A stretch of 64,000 bases of DNA, taken from the NCBI GenBank assembly GCA_005787585.1, contig SYAL01000047.1, forward strand, positions 100,222 to 164,221, written 5' to 3'. The translations under genes were made by a program, and so were the position numbers. Positions within the stretch are counted from its first letter, which is position 1. Each line of letters opens with the position of its first letter. Source of the stretch: Bacteroidota bacterium (GTDB lineage Bacteria; Bacteroidota; Bacteroidia; B-17B0; Aurantibacillaceae). Below, one piece after another: positions 46,218 to 55,254 of the stretch. The notes beneath the pieces are model-generated. The model ran no database searches and was not told the DNA's origin. It saw only the letters and a program-made list of their open reading frames with translations.

Positions 46218-47552
46218 TTAAGCTTTAAAAAAATCGTCGTAACTCAGCTCTTTTGTTTCTAATTTACACTTTTGTTTTATTAAATCAATTACTTTTTTAC
46301 TGTAAATATTTTCGAAAATTTTTTGAGCTTCTTTTTCTTTGCTCAATAAATCTTTTGAAATTTTTTCTAAATCCTCTTCCGAAGCCATTTGGCCATATCG
46401 AGCATATTCGCTTTTAATAAATATTTTTGCTTCTTTTTGTGCTTCTGTGGCTTCAACTTTTATTTGGTTGTCTTTAATAATTTTATTTTCGATTAAACGC
46501 CATTGCATTGCTTTGGCGTAATTGGGGTATTCCTTTTCTATTTCTTCTGGGGTTACTGGCTTTTCGTTAGCTTTTGCTAGCCATCTTTTTAAAAAAGCGT
46601 CGGGTAATTTTAAATTTATTTTTTCTACTAATTTTTTTTCTACTTCTGTTCTCAAAAATTTTTCAGAATCTGCGGCAAACATTAATGCTAACTCGTCGCG
46701 TATTTTAATTTTAAATTCTTCCTCGGTAGCAATTATTCCGGCTCCATAAACCTTATCAAATAATTCTTGATTTAATTCTGCTTCATCAAGTCTTGAAATG
46801 TTTTTTACAGTTAATTGAAAATTCCCATTTGTTTGTTCGGCTAACTCTTTATCAATGCTTAATGAAACGCTTTTATCAATGGCGGATTCGTATAACTCAT
46901 TAATTGGAATTGTAATTTTATCTTCTTTTTTTAATCCTATTAATTTTATTTTTGCATTTTCGTTTTTTATCCTTTCGTAACTTACACTTGTGCTTTTATA
47001 TATTCCTCCAGTTTTTATACCGCCGCTTTCGTCTAATTCATTAATATCTACAAATACAACATCTTTTTCTGATGACACTTCAGGATTATATGGCTTGCCG
47101 TAATTACGGCGAACGTCTTTTACATATTTTTCTATTAACTCATCGTCTACTTTTACTGTTTTTTGAGAAAATACATAACTGCTATCTAAATTAATAGAAA
47201 AATTTGGGGCCATGCCCAATTCATAAATAAACTCAAATTCTGTTTGATTAACAAAATCGATCGAGGTTTGGTCTTTTGGCAAAGGATTTCCCAATACATC
47301 AAGCTTATTGTCTTCTATAAATTTATAAATGGCATCGTTTAGTATTTTATTTATTTCGTCGACTAATATTTGTGTTCCGTATTGTTTTTTAATTAAACTC
47401 GCTGGTACCTTCCCCGGTCTAAAGCCTGGCATTTTAGATTGTTTTTGAATTTTTTTTATTCCCTCGCTTACCTTTAATTCATAATCTGCTGGACTAAGCG
47501 AAATTTTAATTTCTGCATTTAAACTATCAATATCATTCTTTACTATGTTCAT
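46218..47552 (-). CDS. tig: Trigger factor
   Basis: The ribosome-bound chaperone of 444 residues. The ribosome-docking motif lies in MPGFRPGKVPASLIKKQYG; the SPADYELKVSEGIKKIQKQS helix precedes it. The middle PPIase-like domain is divergent, as in other Bacteroidota, and the C-terminal arms are highly charged. It has its own promoter (47572-47603) and may end a longer minus-strand operon. Confidence 0.93.
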   Translation of the reverse strand: MNIVKNDIDSLNAEIKISLSPADYELKVSEGIKKIQKQSKMPGFRPGKVPASLIKKQYGTQILVDEINKILNDAIYKFIEDNKLDVLGNPLPKDQTSIDFVNQTEFEFIYELGMAPNFSINLDSSYVFSQKTVKVDDELIEKYVKDVRRNYGKPYNPEVSSEKDVVFVDINELDESGGIKTGGIYKSTSVSYERIKNENAKIKLIGLKKEDKITIPINELYESAIDKSVSLSIDKELAEQTNGNFQLTVKNISRLDEAELNQELFDKVYGAGIIATEEEFKIKIRDELALMFAADSEKFLRTEVEKKLVEKINLKLPDAFLKRWLAKANEKPVTPEEIEKEYPNYAKAMQWRLIENKIIKDNQIKVEATEAQKEAKIFIKSEYARYGQMASEEDLEKISKDLLSKEKEAQKIFENIYSKKVIDLIKQKCKLETKELSYDDFFKA

Positions 47553-47571
47553 CTTATTGATTTTAGGAGGG

Positions 47572-47603
47572 TAAAAGTACAGATATTTGTTTAGCCAACC
47601 AAA
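47572..47603 (-). promoter_or_regulatory. Candidate tig promoter
   Basis: On the minus strand TACTTTTA (47579-47572, one mismatch to TAnnTTTG) with TTG 16 bases upstream (47598-47596) or TTTG 20 bases upstream (47603-47600). The leader is about 15-20 bases. Confidence 0.45.
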
Positions 47604-47617
47604 CGCTATTTGTGGGC

Positions 47618-47890
47618 TTATAAAAAAATAATTCCTTTTATTTTAGCGGCTTTTTTATAGATGCTAATTATCTCATCAACATTAAGAGATACTTGGCTTA
47701 CAGTAATGCTTATGTATTTGCCTCCGCCACTTTCTTTTGAAAAAATTTCAGCTCCTGCTTCAAATAAATTTTCTACTAAAGCAATATTTCTGTTTTCGCT
47801 TTTAATAATAAATTTATACATATAAACACAGGGAAAAGTTAAACTTTGTTGCAAGATGTTTTTGAATTTTTCTGCGGCTTCATTGGTCAT
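47618..47890 (-). CDS. DUF493 (YbeD-like) protein
   Basis: The 90-residue protein has the small ferredoxin-like ACT-type fold of DUF493: FPCVYMYKFIIKSENRNIAL, SGGGKYISITVSQVSLNVDE and KIKGIIFL. Function is unknown; YbeD is thought to be a regulatory or binding domain. It sits six bases behind the LysE gene in the same direction. Confidence 0.8.
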   Translation of the reverse strand: MTNEAAEKFKNILQQSLTFPCVYMYKFIIKSENRNIALVENLFEAGAEIFSKESGGGKYISITVSQVSLNVDEIISIYKKAAKIKGIIFL

Positions 47891-47896
47891 AAAGAA

Positions 47897-48529
47897 TTAT
47901 TTAAAAAAATGAATGCGAATAAGGTTCATTCCAAAAACAATCAAAAGGCTTCCTGTTACAATATTAAAAATCATCATAGTTTTAAGTGTTAATATTTTTT
48001 TTAATTTGCTAGCCCCCGAAACTTTTGCTATTTCAACTAATAAAACTAAAACAAGAGTAGCGCTAAAATAAAAAATCATTTTAATAATAGAGTAATTTAA
48101 TGTTTTGCTAATTATCGTAACATTTCCAAGCCAAAGAAGCCAAATGGTAGGATTTAAAGTATTTAAAAAAAACCCTTTTAATATCATTAAAACTGGAGCG
48201 GGTGTTTTTAATTCAATATCCGCGTCGGTTCTTGTATCTTGCTTTTTAAAATGAAAAGCGCCAAAAACGATAAGCAAAACGCCGGCTACTATACCCATAA
48301 ATCTTTTACTTTCTTCGTCGTGAATAAAATTTGTAGCGCCAAAGTGAACCAAAAAAATAATTAAAAAACAAACCATCAAATCGCTTAAAAAAATACCAAA
48401 AGCAATTATGGCGCCTGGTTTATAACCATATTTAATTGCCGCATTTATAAGCGCAAAAAAAGAGGGGCCAAAAGAAAAACTCAAAAATAAAACGATTATG
48501 AGTGTTTGATATATTAAAGTTAATGCCAA
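47897..48529 (-). CDS. LysE-family exporter
   Basis: The 210-residue membrane protein has six hydrophobic segments and the LysE/RhtB signature FGPSFFALINAAIKYG near the start, with FLNTLNPTIWLLWLG in the middle. Such proteins export amino acids. The substrate cannot be told. Gaps of four and six bases to the neighbouring GH3 and DUF493 genes suggest one operon. Confidence 0.85.
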   Translation of the reverse strand: MALTLIYQTLIIVLFLSFSFGPSFFALINAAIKYGYKPGAIIAFGIFLSDLMVCFLIIFLVHFGATNFIHDEESKRFMGIVAGVLLIVFGAFHFKKQDTRTDADIELKTPAPVLMILKGFFLNTLNPTIWLLWLGNVTIISKTLNYSIIKMIFYFSATLVLVLLVEIAKVSGASKLKKILTLKTMMIFNIVTGSLLIVFGMNLIRIHFFK

Positions 48530-48533
48530 AATA

Positions 48534-50063
48534 TTAATTTTTAATGTGCTCTAAAAATGCCCGCCATTCATTTAATTGTTTGCCTTTTAAAACCCTCGGA
48601 AACTTACTCTGCCCACCCAATTTATTTTTACTAGCCAAAAAATCAATAAAAACCTTATTTTGCAAAACAATTACCTTTATGTGTTTTAATGCGTGTTGTC
48701 TTTCTAATGCATAATCATCATTTAGTTCTTTTAAATATCCGTCAAGTCTTTCTGTTAATTCAATTAAATTTATCTTTTCGTCTAAGCCAATATACCAAGT
48801 ATGAGAAAATAGGCCTTCAAAAGGCAGTCCAACAACACAGTATTCGTTAATATTTATTTTAAAATGGCTTGCGGTAAGCAATATGGCTTTGTTCATATTT
48901 TCAACACTCAAATGTTCCCCGCATAAACTTAAAAAATGTTTTGTTCTTCCGGTAATAATAATTTCATTTCGAATTAAGTCTAAAAATTTTATTGTATCGC
49001 CAATTAAATATCGCCAGGCTCCTGCGCAATTTGAAATTACAATCGCATATTCTTTGTTTAATTCTACTTTCTTCAAATCAATTGCGCTTGCATTTGGTAA
49101 AATATTTCCATCTGAATCAAAATTTTGATCAGTAAACGGAATAAATTCGAAAAAAATTTGATTATCTGTTATGAGTTTCATAGCCTGATCTTCATTAGGC
49201 CTTTCCTGATATGCAATAAATCCTTCTGATGCCATATAAGTGTCCATATAAACCAATGGCTTACCACACAAATTATTTATACTGTTTTTATACGGCAGTA
49301 TCGAAACCCCTCCATGTACAAACATTACTAAATTTGGCCAAATATCGTGAATTGTTTTAACCTGATAATACTGAATTATCCGATCAAACAATATTTGAAT
49401 CCAGGCAGGAAGGCCACAAATAAATCCAACGTTCCAACTTTTTGCATTAAATATAATTTCTTCTAACTTATCTTCCCAATTTTTTTGTGCTCTAATTTGT
49501 GGCCCAGGCAAGCTAAAATTTTGAAACCACAAAGGCTGAGTTCCTGTTGTAATACCGCTTAAGTCGCCAGTAAAACAAATACCATTAAAATTTAAATTTG
49601 TGCTACCCCCAATAAATAAAACTACAGTTTGATATTGTTCTCTAGAAAAATTAAAATGCTTAGTTGCTAAAATTTGTTTAAAAGTGCCTTTTTGTATCGA
49701 TCGTATCATCGATTTAGAAACAGGTATATGTTTACTTGAGGATTCTGAAGTGCCCGAACTTAAAGCAAAATATTTTATTTTTCCAGGCCATGTCACATTT
49801 TTTTCGCCCTTTAAAGCCCTATGCCACCAGCCATCAAAAATACTTTGATAATCATGAATTGGTATTTTGCTTTGAAATATTTTTATTGGGTCTTGATGTA
49901 GTATGATGTCCGAAAAATCAAATCGCTTCCCGAAATCTGTATTGCGCGCTTTAAACAAAATTTTTTTTAATTGCTTAATTTGCTGCTTTTCTGTACTTTG
50001 CCTATTAGGTATTTTTAAGCGAATGTTAATAGCGCCTTTTATTATAGAGCCCAGTATTGGCAT
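48534..50063 (-). CDS. GH3-family acyl-acid amido synthetase-like protein
   Basis: The 509-residue protein belongs to the ANL adenylate-forming superfamily, GH3 type. Landmarks are YFALSSGTSESSSKHIPVS (nucleotide loop), MDTYMASEGFIAYQ, YAIVISNCAGAWRYLIGDTI and EIIITGRTKHFLSLCGEHLS. Plant GH3 enzymes join amino acids to hormone acids; in Bacteroidota the substrate is unknown. The LysE exporter next door hints at amino-acid conjugates, but this is speculation. Confidence 0.85.
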   Translation of the reverse strand: MPILGSIIKGAINIRLKIPNRQSTEKQQIKQLKKILFKARNTDFGKRFDFSDIILHQDPIKIFQSKIPIHDYQSIFDGWWHRALKGEKNVTWPGKIKYFALSSGTSESSSKHIPVSKSMIRSIQKGTFKQILATKHFNFSREQYQTVVLFIGGSTNLNFNGICFTGDLSGITTGTQPLWFQNFSLPGPQIRAQKNWEDKLEEIIFNAKSWNVGFICGLPAWIQILFDRIIQYYQVKTIHDIWPNLVMFVHGGVSILPYKNSINNLCGKPLVYMDTYMASEGFIAYQERPNEDQAMKLITDNQIFFEFIPFTDQNFDSDGNILPNASAIDLKKVELNKEYAIVISNCAGAWRYLIGDTIKFLDLIRNEIIITGRTKHFLSLCGEHLSVENMNKAILLTASHFKININEYCVVGLPFEGLFSHTWYIGLDEKINLIELTERLDGYLKELNDDYALERQHALKHIKVIVLQNKVFIDFLASKNKLGGQSKFPRVLKGKQLNEWRAFLEHIKN

Positions 50064-50079
50064 TTTGAATTTCTTACTA

Positions 50080-51171
50080 TTATTTTAAATATCGAAAGTC
50101 CTGGTTGTTTTTAATTATTTTTAGCGAATAATAAATTAGCTTGATGACCTCTTCAACATCTTTTTTGCTTACGCTTTCAACGGTTGTATGCATGTATCTC
50201 AAAGGTAATGATATTAAGGCTGAAGCAATACCATCGGTAGCATAAGCAAAGGCGTCGGTATCTGTTCCGGTTGCTCTTGATGCCGCTTGGCGCTGAAAAT
50301 CGATTTTATTTTTTTTTGCTGCATCAATTATTAACTTCAATAAATTATTTTGAACTGCTGGCGCGTAGCTTAAAACCGGCCCTTTGCCGCAATGAATATC
50401 GCCACTTGTAATTTTACTCATCATTGGCGTTTGGGTGTCGTGACAAACATCAGTAACTATGGCTACGTTTGGTTTAATTTTTCGAGCTATCATCGTGGCC
50501 CCGTTTAATCCAACTTCTTCTTGTACTGCATTTACAATATATAAACCAAAGGGCAATTTGTCTTTTTTTTCTTTTAAAAGCCTTGCGACCTCAGCAATCA
50601 TAAAGCCTCCTATTCTATTATCAAGGGCTCGGCCAACATAATAGCGACCGTTTAATTCCATTAAATCGTCTTGATAGGTTACCACACAGCCAACGTGCAC
50701 GCCAAGCTCGCTTACTTCTTTATCGGACTTACAACCCAAATCTAAAAAAATATTTTTTAAACTAGGCGACTCCTCTTTGCCGGGTTCTCTCACATGTATA
50801 GCGGGCCAGCCAAATACGCCTTTTACTATTCCTTTATCTGTGTGAATATTTACTCGCATGGAGGGTGCAATTTGGTGGTCGCTGCCACCATTTCTTTTCA
50901 AATAAATAAATCCGTCTTTTGAAATGTAATTTACAAACCAACTAATTTCATCTGCGTGGGCCTCAATAACTACTTTATATGTTGCACTTGGGTTTATAAC
51001 CCCTACTACGGTGCCATAAGTGTCAACAAAATGGGTGTCAACATAGGGTTTAATATAATTAAGCCATATTTTTTGGCCTGAGCTTTCAAAGCCAGTAGGC
51101 GAAGGGTTGTTTAAATATTGATATAAAAAATTAGTTGAATTAGAATTTAGTAAAGATTTTATTTTTGCCAT
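50080..51171 (-). CDS. M42-family metallo-aminopeptidase
   Basis: The 363-residue protein carries the M42 dinuclear zinc site: EAHADEI, ALDNRIGG, QEEVG (Glu base and ligand), VTDV and MHTTVE. M42 enzymes form 12-subunit tetrahedra that trim peptides. No signal peptide was seen, so it is cytoplasmic. It comes 16 bases before the GH3 gene. Confidence 0.93.
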   Translation of the reverse strand: MAKIKSLLNSNSTNFLYQYLNNPSPTGFESSGQKIWLNYIKPYVDTHFVDTYGTVVGVINPSATYKVVIEAHADEISWFVNYISKDGFIYLKRNGGSDHQIAPSMRVNIHTDKGIVKGVFGWPAIHVREPGKEESPSLKNIFLDLGCKSDKEVSELGVHVGCVVTYQDDLMELNGRYYVGRALDNRIGGFMIAEVARLLKEKKDKLPFGLYIVNAVQEEVGLNGATMIARKIKPNVAIVTDVCHDTQTPMMSKITSGDIHCGKGPVLSYAPAVQNNLLKLIIDAAKKNKIDFQRQAASRATGTDTDAFAYATDGIASALISLPLRYMHTTVESVSKKDVEEVIKLIYYSLKIIKNNQDFRYLK

Positions 51172-51262
51172 GTTGTATTTTAATATAATTAAACGAAAAA
51201 AAGATGGGACTTAAATTATTTTTTTATTTATTTTGAAAGATTGCAATAAAATTAAAAAATTG

Positions 51263-51868
51263 TTATTTTTTTGTTTTTTGTTTTTGCCAAGTGTTAAACT
51301 CGTCTTGTTGTTGAGGCCTAAATGCTGGTATTCGGCGCAAGGGTTCGCAGGGCTTTAAGGATCGCCGACATTCGGTTGGTAAATTTTGATATAACTCTGT
51401 GCCTTTTGTTTTCCAGACAATCATTTCGTTACTCACCTCTTTGGTTATTTTTGCTGGGTTGCCAAGTAGTACTTTTCTATTTTCGATAATGGTTTCGGCT
51501 GGCACAAAGCTTAATGCGCCTACAATACACTCGTCGCCTATAATTACATTATCCATAATTACACTGTTCATACCAATTAGTGTGTTTTTTCCTATTGTGG
51601 CTCCGTGAATTACAGCGCCATGGCCAATGTGAGCGGCTTCTTTTAGCAACACGGTAGCTCCTGGAAACATGTGTATGGTGCAGTTTTCTTGAATGTTACA
51701 CCCATCTTCAATTACGATTTGGCCCCAATCACCTCTTATTGCTGCTCCGGGCCCCACATAAACTTTTTTTCCTATGATTACATTACCTGTAACTGTGGCA
51801 TTTGGATGAATAAATGCACTAGCGTCAATCACGGGCTTATACCCATTAAATTCGTATACATTAGGCAT
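51263..51868 (-). CDS. PaaY-like gamma-carbonic-anhydrase-fold protein
   Basis: The 201-residue protein has the left-handed beta-helix hexapeptide repeats (AFIHPNATVTGNVIIGKKV) and His ligands (NCTIHMFPG, AAHIGHGAVIHG) of the gamma carbonic anhydrase family. The start MPNVYEFNGYKPVI is characteristic of PaaY, an acyl-CoA thioesterase of the phenylacetate pathway. No other paa genes are near. The ATG at 51868 fits this start; the earlier TTG at 51898 would add ten residues. Confidence 0.85.
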   Translation of the reverse strand: MPNVYEFNGYKPVIDASAFIHPNATVTGNVIIGKKVYVGPGAAIRGDWGQIVIEDGCNIQENCTIHMFPGATVLLKEAAHIGHGAVIHGATIGKNTLIGMNSVIMDNVIIGDECIVGALSFVPAETIIENRKVLLGNPAKITKEVSNEMIVWKTKGTELYQNLPTECRRSLKPCEPLRRIPAFRPQQQDEFNTWQKQKTKK

Positions 51869-51945
51869 AGTGTTTTGTAAAAATACAATTTTTTGCAACG
51901 ACTAACAATAAAAAATTGTTGGCTATACTTAACTTATCGTTAAGA

Positions 51946-52028
51946 CAAAAAAAATTCGGAAAAATGCCCGCGGAAAAAAGTTTCAAATAGTCAAATTTCA
52001 ATACCTCAGACAACGCACAGAAAACCCA
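51946..52028 (-). repeat. FISUMP 3'-flank repeat, copy A
   Basis: This matches copies B (52191) and C (63187): A-run, TTCGG, A-run, TGCCCGCGG, A-run, then GTCAAATTTCAATACCTCAG, ACAACGCACAG and AAAACCCA. The last 31 bases are the end of a FISUMP gene in antisense. Confidence 0.7.
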
Positions 52029-52078
52029 TTGCGCGCCTTGGCGTGAATAGTGGGTTTACTGAAAGTTCTGCCTTTTTG
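51998..52078 (-). pseudogene. Truncated 3' end of a FISUMP gene
   Basis: On the minus strand this reads KGRTFSKPTIHAKARN and then GFSVRCLRY before a TGA at 52000-51998. GFSVRCLRD is the exact end of the intact FISUMP gene at 63244. Only about 25 codons remain and a palindromic repeat lies directly upstream, where the rest of the gene should be. Confidence 0.65.
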
Positions 52079-52085
52079 AATTTTT

Positions 52086-52143
52086 GTATCGAGAACTCAA
52101 GCAACATAACCACTTCTCGATACGTATTTGCAAAAAAGCAAAT
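52086..52143. repeat. Palindromic REP-like element
   Basis: Two adjoining hairpins. The first is a perfect 10-base inverted repeat GTATCGAGAA/TTCTCGATAC with an 18-base loop (52086-52123). The second is ATTTGC/GCAAAT around AAAAAA (52126-52143). It is flanked by a related CTCGAAGAG at 52149. It resembles REP/BIME-type elements linked to RAYT transposases and interrupts the FISUMP remnant area. No transposase is in the window. Confidence 0.5.
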
Positions 52144-52190
52144 TCTACTCGAAGAGACAATTCGTTGGCTTAACTGAAAATTTGTTTTAT

Positions 52191-52276
52191 CCCAAAAAAA
52201 ATTCGAAAAAATACCCGCGAAAAAAAATAGTCAAAGAGTCAAATTTCAATCCCTCAGACAACGCACAGAAAACCCA
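52191..52276 (-). repeat. FISUMP 3'-flank repeat, copy B
   Basis: The copy runs CCC, A-run, TTCG, A-run, TACCCGCG, A-run, TAGTCAAAGAGTC and then AATCCCTCAGACAACGCACAG. It covers the end and flank of the FISUMP pseudogene 52254-52802. It is closest to copy C at 63187. Confidence 0.75.
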
Positions 52277-52802
52277 TAAAGCTTAAGGCCTTGGCCCTGT
52301 TTACACCGCCAAGATCGTAGTCCAAGTCGCGGCACCAGTCGTAATCGGCAAAGTCCTCTGACGAACTCCACCAGTTACCGCCAGCGCCAATGACGCCGAA
52401 ACTCCCATCGTGGTAACGATAACCGCCCGGAAGCCTTGCAAAGCCTGATTCTTTTGAGCCGTTGCCATCTTCAATCCAGCCAGTAGTGCTTTTCATTTTT
52501 GCAGCGGCGTCTGTTTCTCCCAAATAAGTGGTTAGTGTTGTCCATTCTGCATCTGTGGGAATGTGGTAGCCATTTGGTGCCAAACCCCGCGGGTCGTTTA
52601 CCGCATACCAATTATATAATTTGCCATAAGTTGTGCCGTTAGCTGTTTTGTTTTCGTAATAACACCAAGCGCCGGTTGTTAAATTTGCCCAAGTGCTTGC
52701 GTCTTACACCTGCGGTATAACTTCGCCATTTCGGTAAGTTGTTACATCAAGGTTTTTTGTTATCCAGGTTTGTTTGCCTATTTTAATTTCATTTTCTTCC
52801 AT
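52254..52802 (-). pseudogene. FISUMP-domain gene with nonsense and frameshift mutations
   Basis: The minus strand opens with an ATG at 52802 and IKIGKQTWITKNLDVTTYRN, reaching VIPQV followed by TAA where the relative at 63244 has VIPQVQDA, a CAA-to-TAA change at about 52707. It then reads on as ASTWANLTTGAWCYYENK and APNGYHIPTDAEWTTLT, to WWSSSEDFADYDWCRD. Near the end one extra base shifts GFSVRCLRD out of frame, giving MGFLCVV. The upstream half also lacks a signal peptide, so it was already a fragment or a cytoplasmic duplicate. Confidence 0.8.
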
Positions 52803-53076
52803 AAAGTTTTTTAAATATATAAACAATTTTTTGTCATTCAAACAAATTAAAAAACTCTTCTATTTTAAAAAAGATAATTAATTTAATGATTTATTAATAT
52901 TAAAATATTGCTCCTGAAAAAGCCTTAAAACAACAATAAATTAATTATTTAAATAATAATTAAATTATTATTCCGTTTAAAAATTAAATTACCGTTAATT
53001 TATTTTTACATCAAAACTTTTTTAATTAAGTTTGACATTCATAAAACCAAATAAAATATACATAAAATAAAATAAT
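52803..53076. promoter_or_regulatory. Upstream region of the exbB operon
   Basis: This 274-base region is extremely AT-rich. TTTG at 53031-53034 with TAAAATAT after 17 bases (53052-53059) is a weak Bacteroidota-type promoter. The same place also reads TTGACA (53032-53037) with TATACA 19 bases on. No hairpin, TonB-box or Fur-like palindrome was seen. Confidence 0.25.
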
Positions 53077-53880
53077 ATGAATATAAAAAAAACAAATGGC
53101 GGGTTTCCGCTAATTATCTCGGCCCTAGCCATTTTAATTTGCCTAATTATTGGGATATTTATTTATAAGGGTATTTTAGGCGCCGCATCAAATTTTGAGG
53201 GCGGCGATGCAGACAAAGGTCATCCGCTTAATATGCTGGGTACTATGTATAAAGGTGGTTTTATTGTTCCTATTTTAATTGGGTTTTTTTTCACTGTTAT
53301 TACATTTGCAATTGAGCGATTTATAACTATTATGAAAGCCAACGGCAGTGGGCAAACAGATAAATTTGTTTCTAAAATTAAAACTTTAATATCCGATCAC
53401 GATTTTGATGGGGCTATTGCAGCATGCGATAAACAAAAAGGCTCTTTGGCAAACGTGGTTCGCGAAGGCATTACTAAATATCAATATGTTATGACTGATG
53501 TATCAATGGATAAAGAAGCAAAAGTTGCCTCCATTCAAAAAGCGCTTGAAGAAGCCACATCTCTTGAACTACCTATGCTATCGAAAAATATGGTTGTTAT
53601 TTCAACAATGGCCTCAATTGGTACTTTAGCGGGTTTAATTGGAACCGTTGTAGGAATGATTCGTGCCTTTGCGGCCCTTTCTGCAGCTGGGGCGCCCGAT
53701 ACTTCTGCTTTGGCTACTGGAATATCGGAAGCACTTGTAAATACACTAGTTGGAATTTTAACTTCGGCCTTTGCTATCATTTTTTATAATTATTTTAGTA
53801 ATAGAATTGATCAAATTACTTTTTCAATGGATGAAGCTGGATTTTCTATAATACACGAATTTCAATCAACCGGAAAATAA
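53077..53880 (+). CDS. exbB: ExbB/TolQ-family proton channel
   Basis: The 267-residue protein has three membrane segments: LIISALAILICLIIGIF, GGFIVPILIGFFFTVITFAIE and the pair SIGTLAGLIGTVVGMIRAF/LVGILTSAFAIIFYNYF. The TSALATGISEAL motif between them is the MotA/TolQ/ExbB core. With ExbD it turns the proton gradient into movement of TonB. It heads exbB-exbD-exbD-tonB. Confidence 0.95.
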   Translation: MNIKKTNGGFPLIISALAILICLIIGIFIYKGILGAASNFEGGDADKGHPLNMLGTMYKGGFIVPILIGFFFTVITFAIERFITIMKANGSGQTDKFVSKIKTLISDHDFDGAIAACDKQKGSLANVVREGITKYQYVMTDVSMDKEAKVASIQKALEEATSLELPMLSKNMVVISTMASIGTLAGLIGTVVGMIRAFAALSAAGAPDTSALATGISEALVNTLVGILTSAFAIIFYNYFSNRIDQITFSMDEAGFSIIHEFQSTGK

Positions 53881-53901
53881 TTTAATTTTAAAACAACTAC
53901 G

Positions 53902-54585
53902 ATGTCAAAAAAACCATCAAAAGGGGGGGCTCCAGCGTTAGATATGACGCCCATGGTAGATTTAGCTTTTCTTCTGGTGACTTTTTTTATGCTTACCGCC
54001 TCTTTCAGAATGGCCGAGCCTGTTGTGGTAGACCCTCCATCGTCGATAGGGCAAGTAGATTTACCTGATAATCACATTATGGTTACAATTGATGATAAAG
54101 GACGTTCATTTTTTGGTATCAGTAACTCTACAGCAAAAATGAATGCGCTTAGGGCTATGAGTAAACTTTACAAAGTTAATTTTACCGAAGCTCAAATTGT
54201 AAAATTTAGCGGTTTGCCAAGTATAGGTGTTGATGTTAAAGATTTACCAAAATATATTGATTTAAAAGAAGATGATCGAAAGAATTTTCAGCCACAAAAA
54301 GGAATTCCAATAGACACCATTACGCCAAACAACCAATTAAAAGATTGGATTAGTATTGGAGGAACTGAAGCCGTAAGAACATACGAAGCGGCTAAAATAA
54401 AAGCTAAAGAATCTAACTCTGAATTTAAAGCTGAAAAACCCCGTTATGCAATTAAATGTGCCTCAACAACAAAATACATACATGTAAAAGGCGTAATTAA
54501 AACATTTACCGATTTAAAACTTTACCAATTTAATTTAATTACATCTTTAGAAGGTGGTGGCACTGTAATAGCGCCAACCAAATAA
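53902..54585 (+). CDS. exbD: ExbD/TolR-family protein, first copy
   Basis: The 227-residue protein has a basic start, then LDMTPMVDLAFLLVTFFMLTA, where the Asp of MVDLAF carries the proton. The rest is periplasmic. It is longer than Escherichia coli ExbD (141), as usual in Bacteroidota. It pairs with a second ExbD 11 bases downstream. Confidence 0.93.
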   Translation: MSKKPSKGGAPALDMTPMVDLAFLLVTFFMLTASFRMAEPVVVDPPSSIGQVDLPDNHIMVTIDDKGRSFFGISNSTAKMNALRAMSKLYKVNFTEAQIVKFSGLPSIGVDVKDLPKYIDLKEDDRKNFQPQKGIPIDTITPNNQLKDWISIGGTEAVRTYEAAKIKAKESNSEFKAEKPRYAIKCASTTKYIHVKGVIKTFTDLKLYQFNLITSLEGGGTVIAPTK

Positions 54586-54596
54586 ATTTTTAAAAA

Positions 54597-55238
54597 ATGG
54601 CTGAAATTTCGGATAGTGGCAGTAGCCACAAAGGGGGTAAAAAAAGAGCAAAAAAACAATCTACGCGAATTGACATGACGCCAATGGTAGATTTGGCTTT
54701 TTTATTACTTACTTTTTTTGTGTTAACTGCCACATTCAGCAAGCCAAAGTCTATGGAATTAACTTTTCCTGCGCCGCTTCCACCTGACCAAAAAGTAGAC
54801 GAAATTAAAAAAGGAATTACCATTTTACTTTCAAAAGATAATCGCATATTTTATTATGAAGGCCAGTTCAGGGCGGCAGACGACGATAAGGGCAAAAAAA
54901 CAACGCTCTCTGAGTTAGATTTTTCTCAAGATTCTAAGGCAAGCCTTCACAAATATTTGCTCGAAAAAAATAAACCCATGCAGGCTCTAATTAGAGATTT
55001 AGATACAAAACACAAAAATAAATTACTTGAAGACTCAACCTTTAAACGCTTAGTAAAAGAAATAAAAGCAAATAAAGAATCGTTCACTTACTTAATTAAA
55101 ACTGATGATAAGGCGACTTACAAAAATGTAATTGATGTAATTGACGAATTAAATATTAATGTAGTTGGAAAATATGTGATGGTGGATATTTTAAAACCCG
55201 AGTTGGATTTGGTAACTGAAAAGATAGGGGCAAATTAA
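54597..55238 (+). CDS. exbD: ExbD/TolR-family protein, second copy
   Basis: The 213-residue protein has the same build: IDMTPMVDLAFLLLTFFVLTA with the proton-carrying Asp, and a periplasmic domain. Apart from this segment it differs much from the first copy, so the pair probably forms a heterodimer in the ExbB ring. The Lys-rich start (HKGGKKRAKKQSTR) sits in the cytoplasm. Confidence 0.93.
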   Translation: MAEISDSGSSHKGGKKRAKKQSTRIDMTPMVDLAFLLLTFFVLTATFSKPKSMELTFPAPLPPDQKVDEIKKGITILLSKDNRIFYYEGQFRAADDDKGKKTTLSELDFSQDSKASLHKYLLEKNKPMQALIRDLDTKHKNKLLEDSTFKRLVKEIKANKESFTYLIKTDDKATYKNVIDVIDELNINVVGKYVMVDILKPELDLVTEKIGAN

Positions 55239-55254
55239 TAAATAACGATAAATA

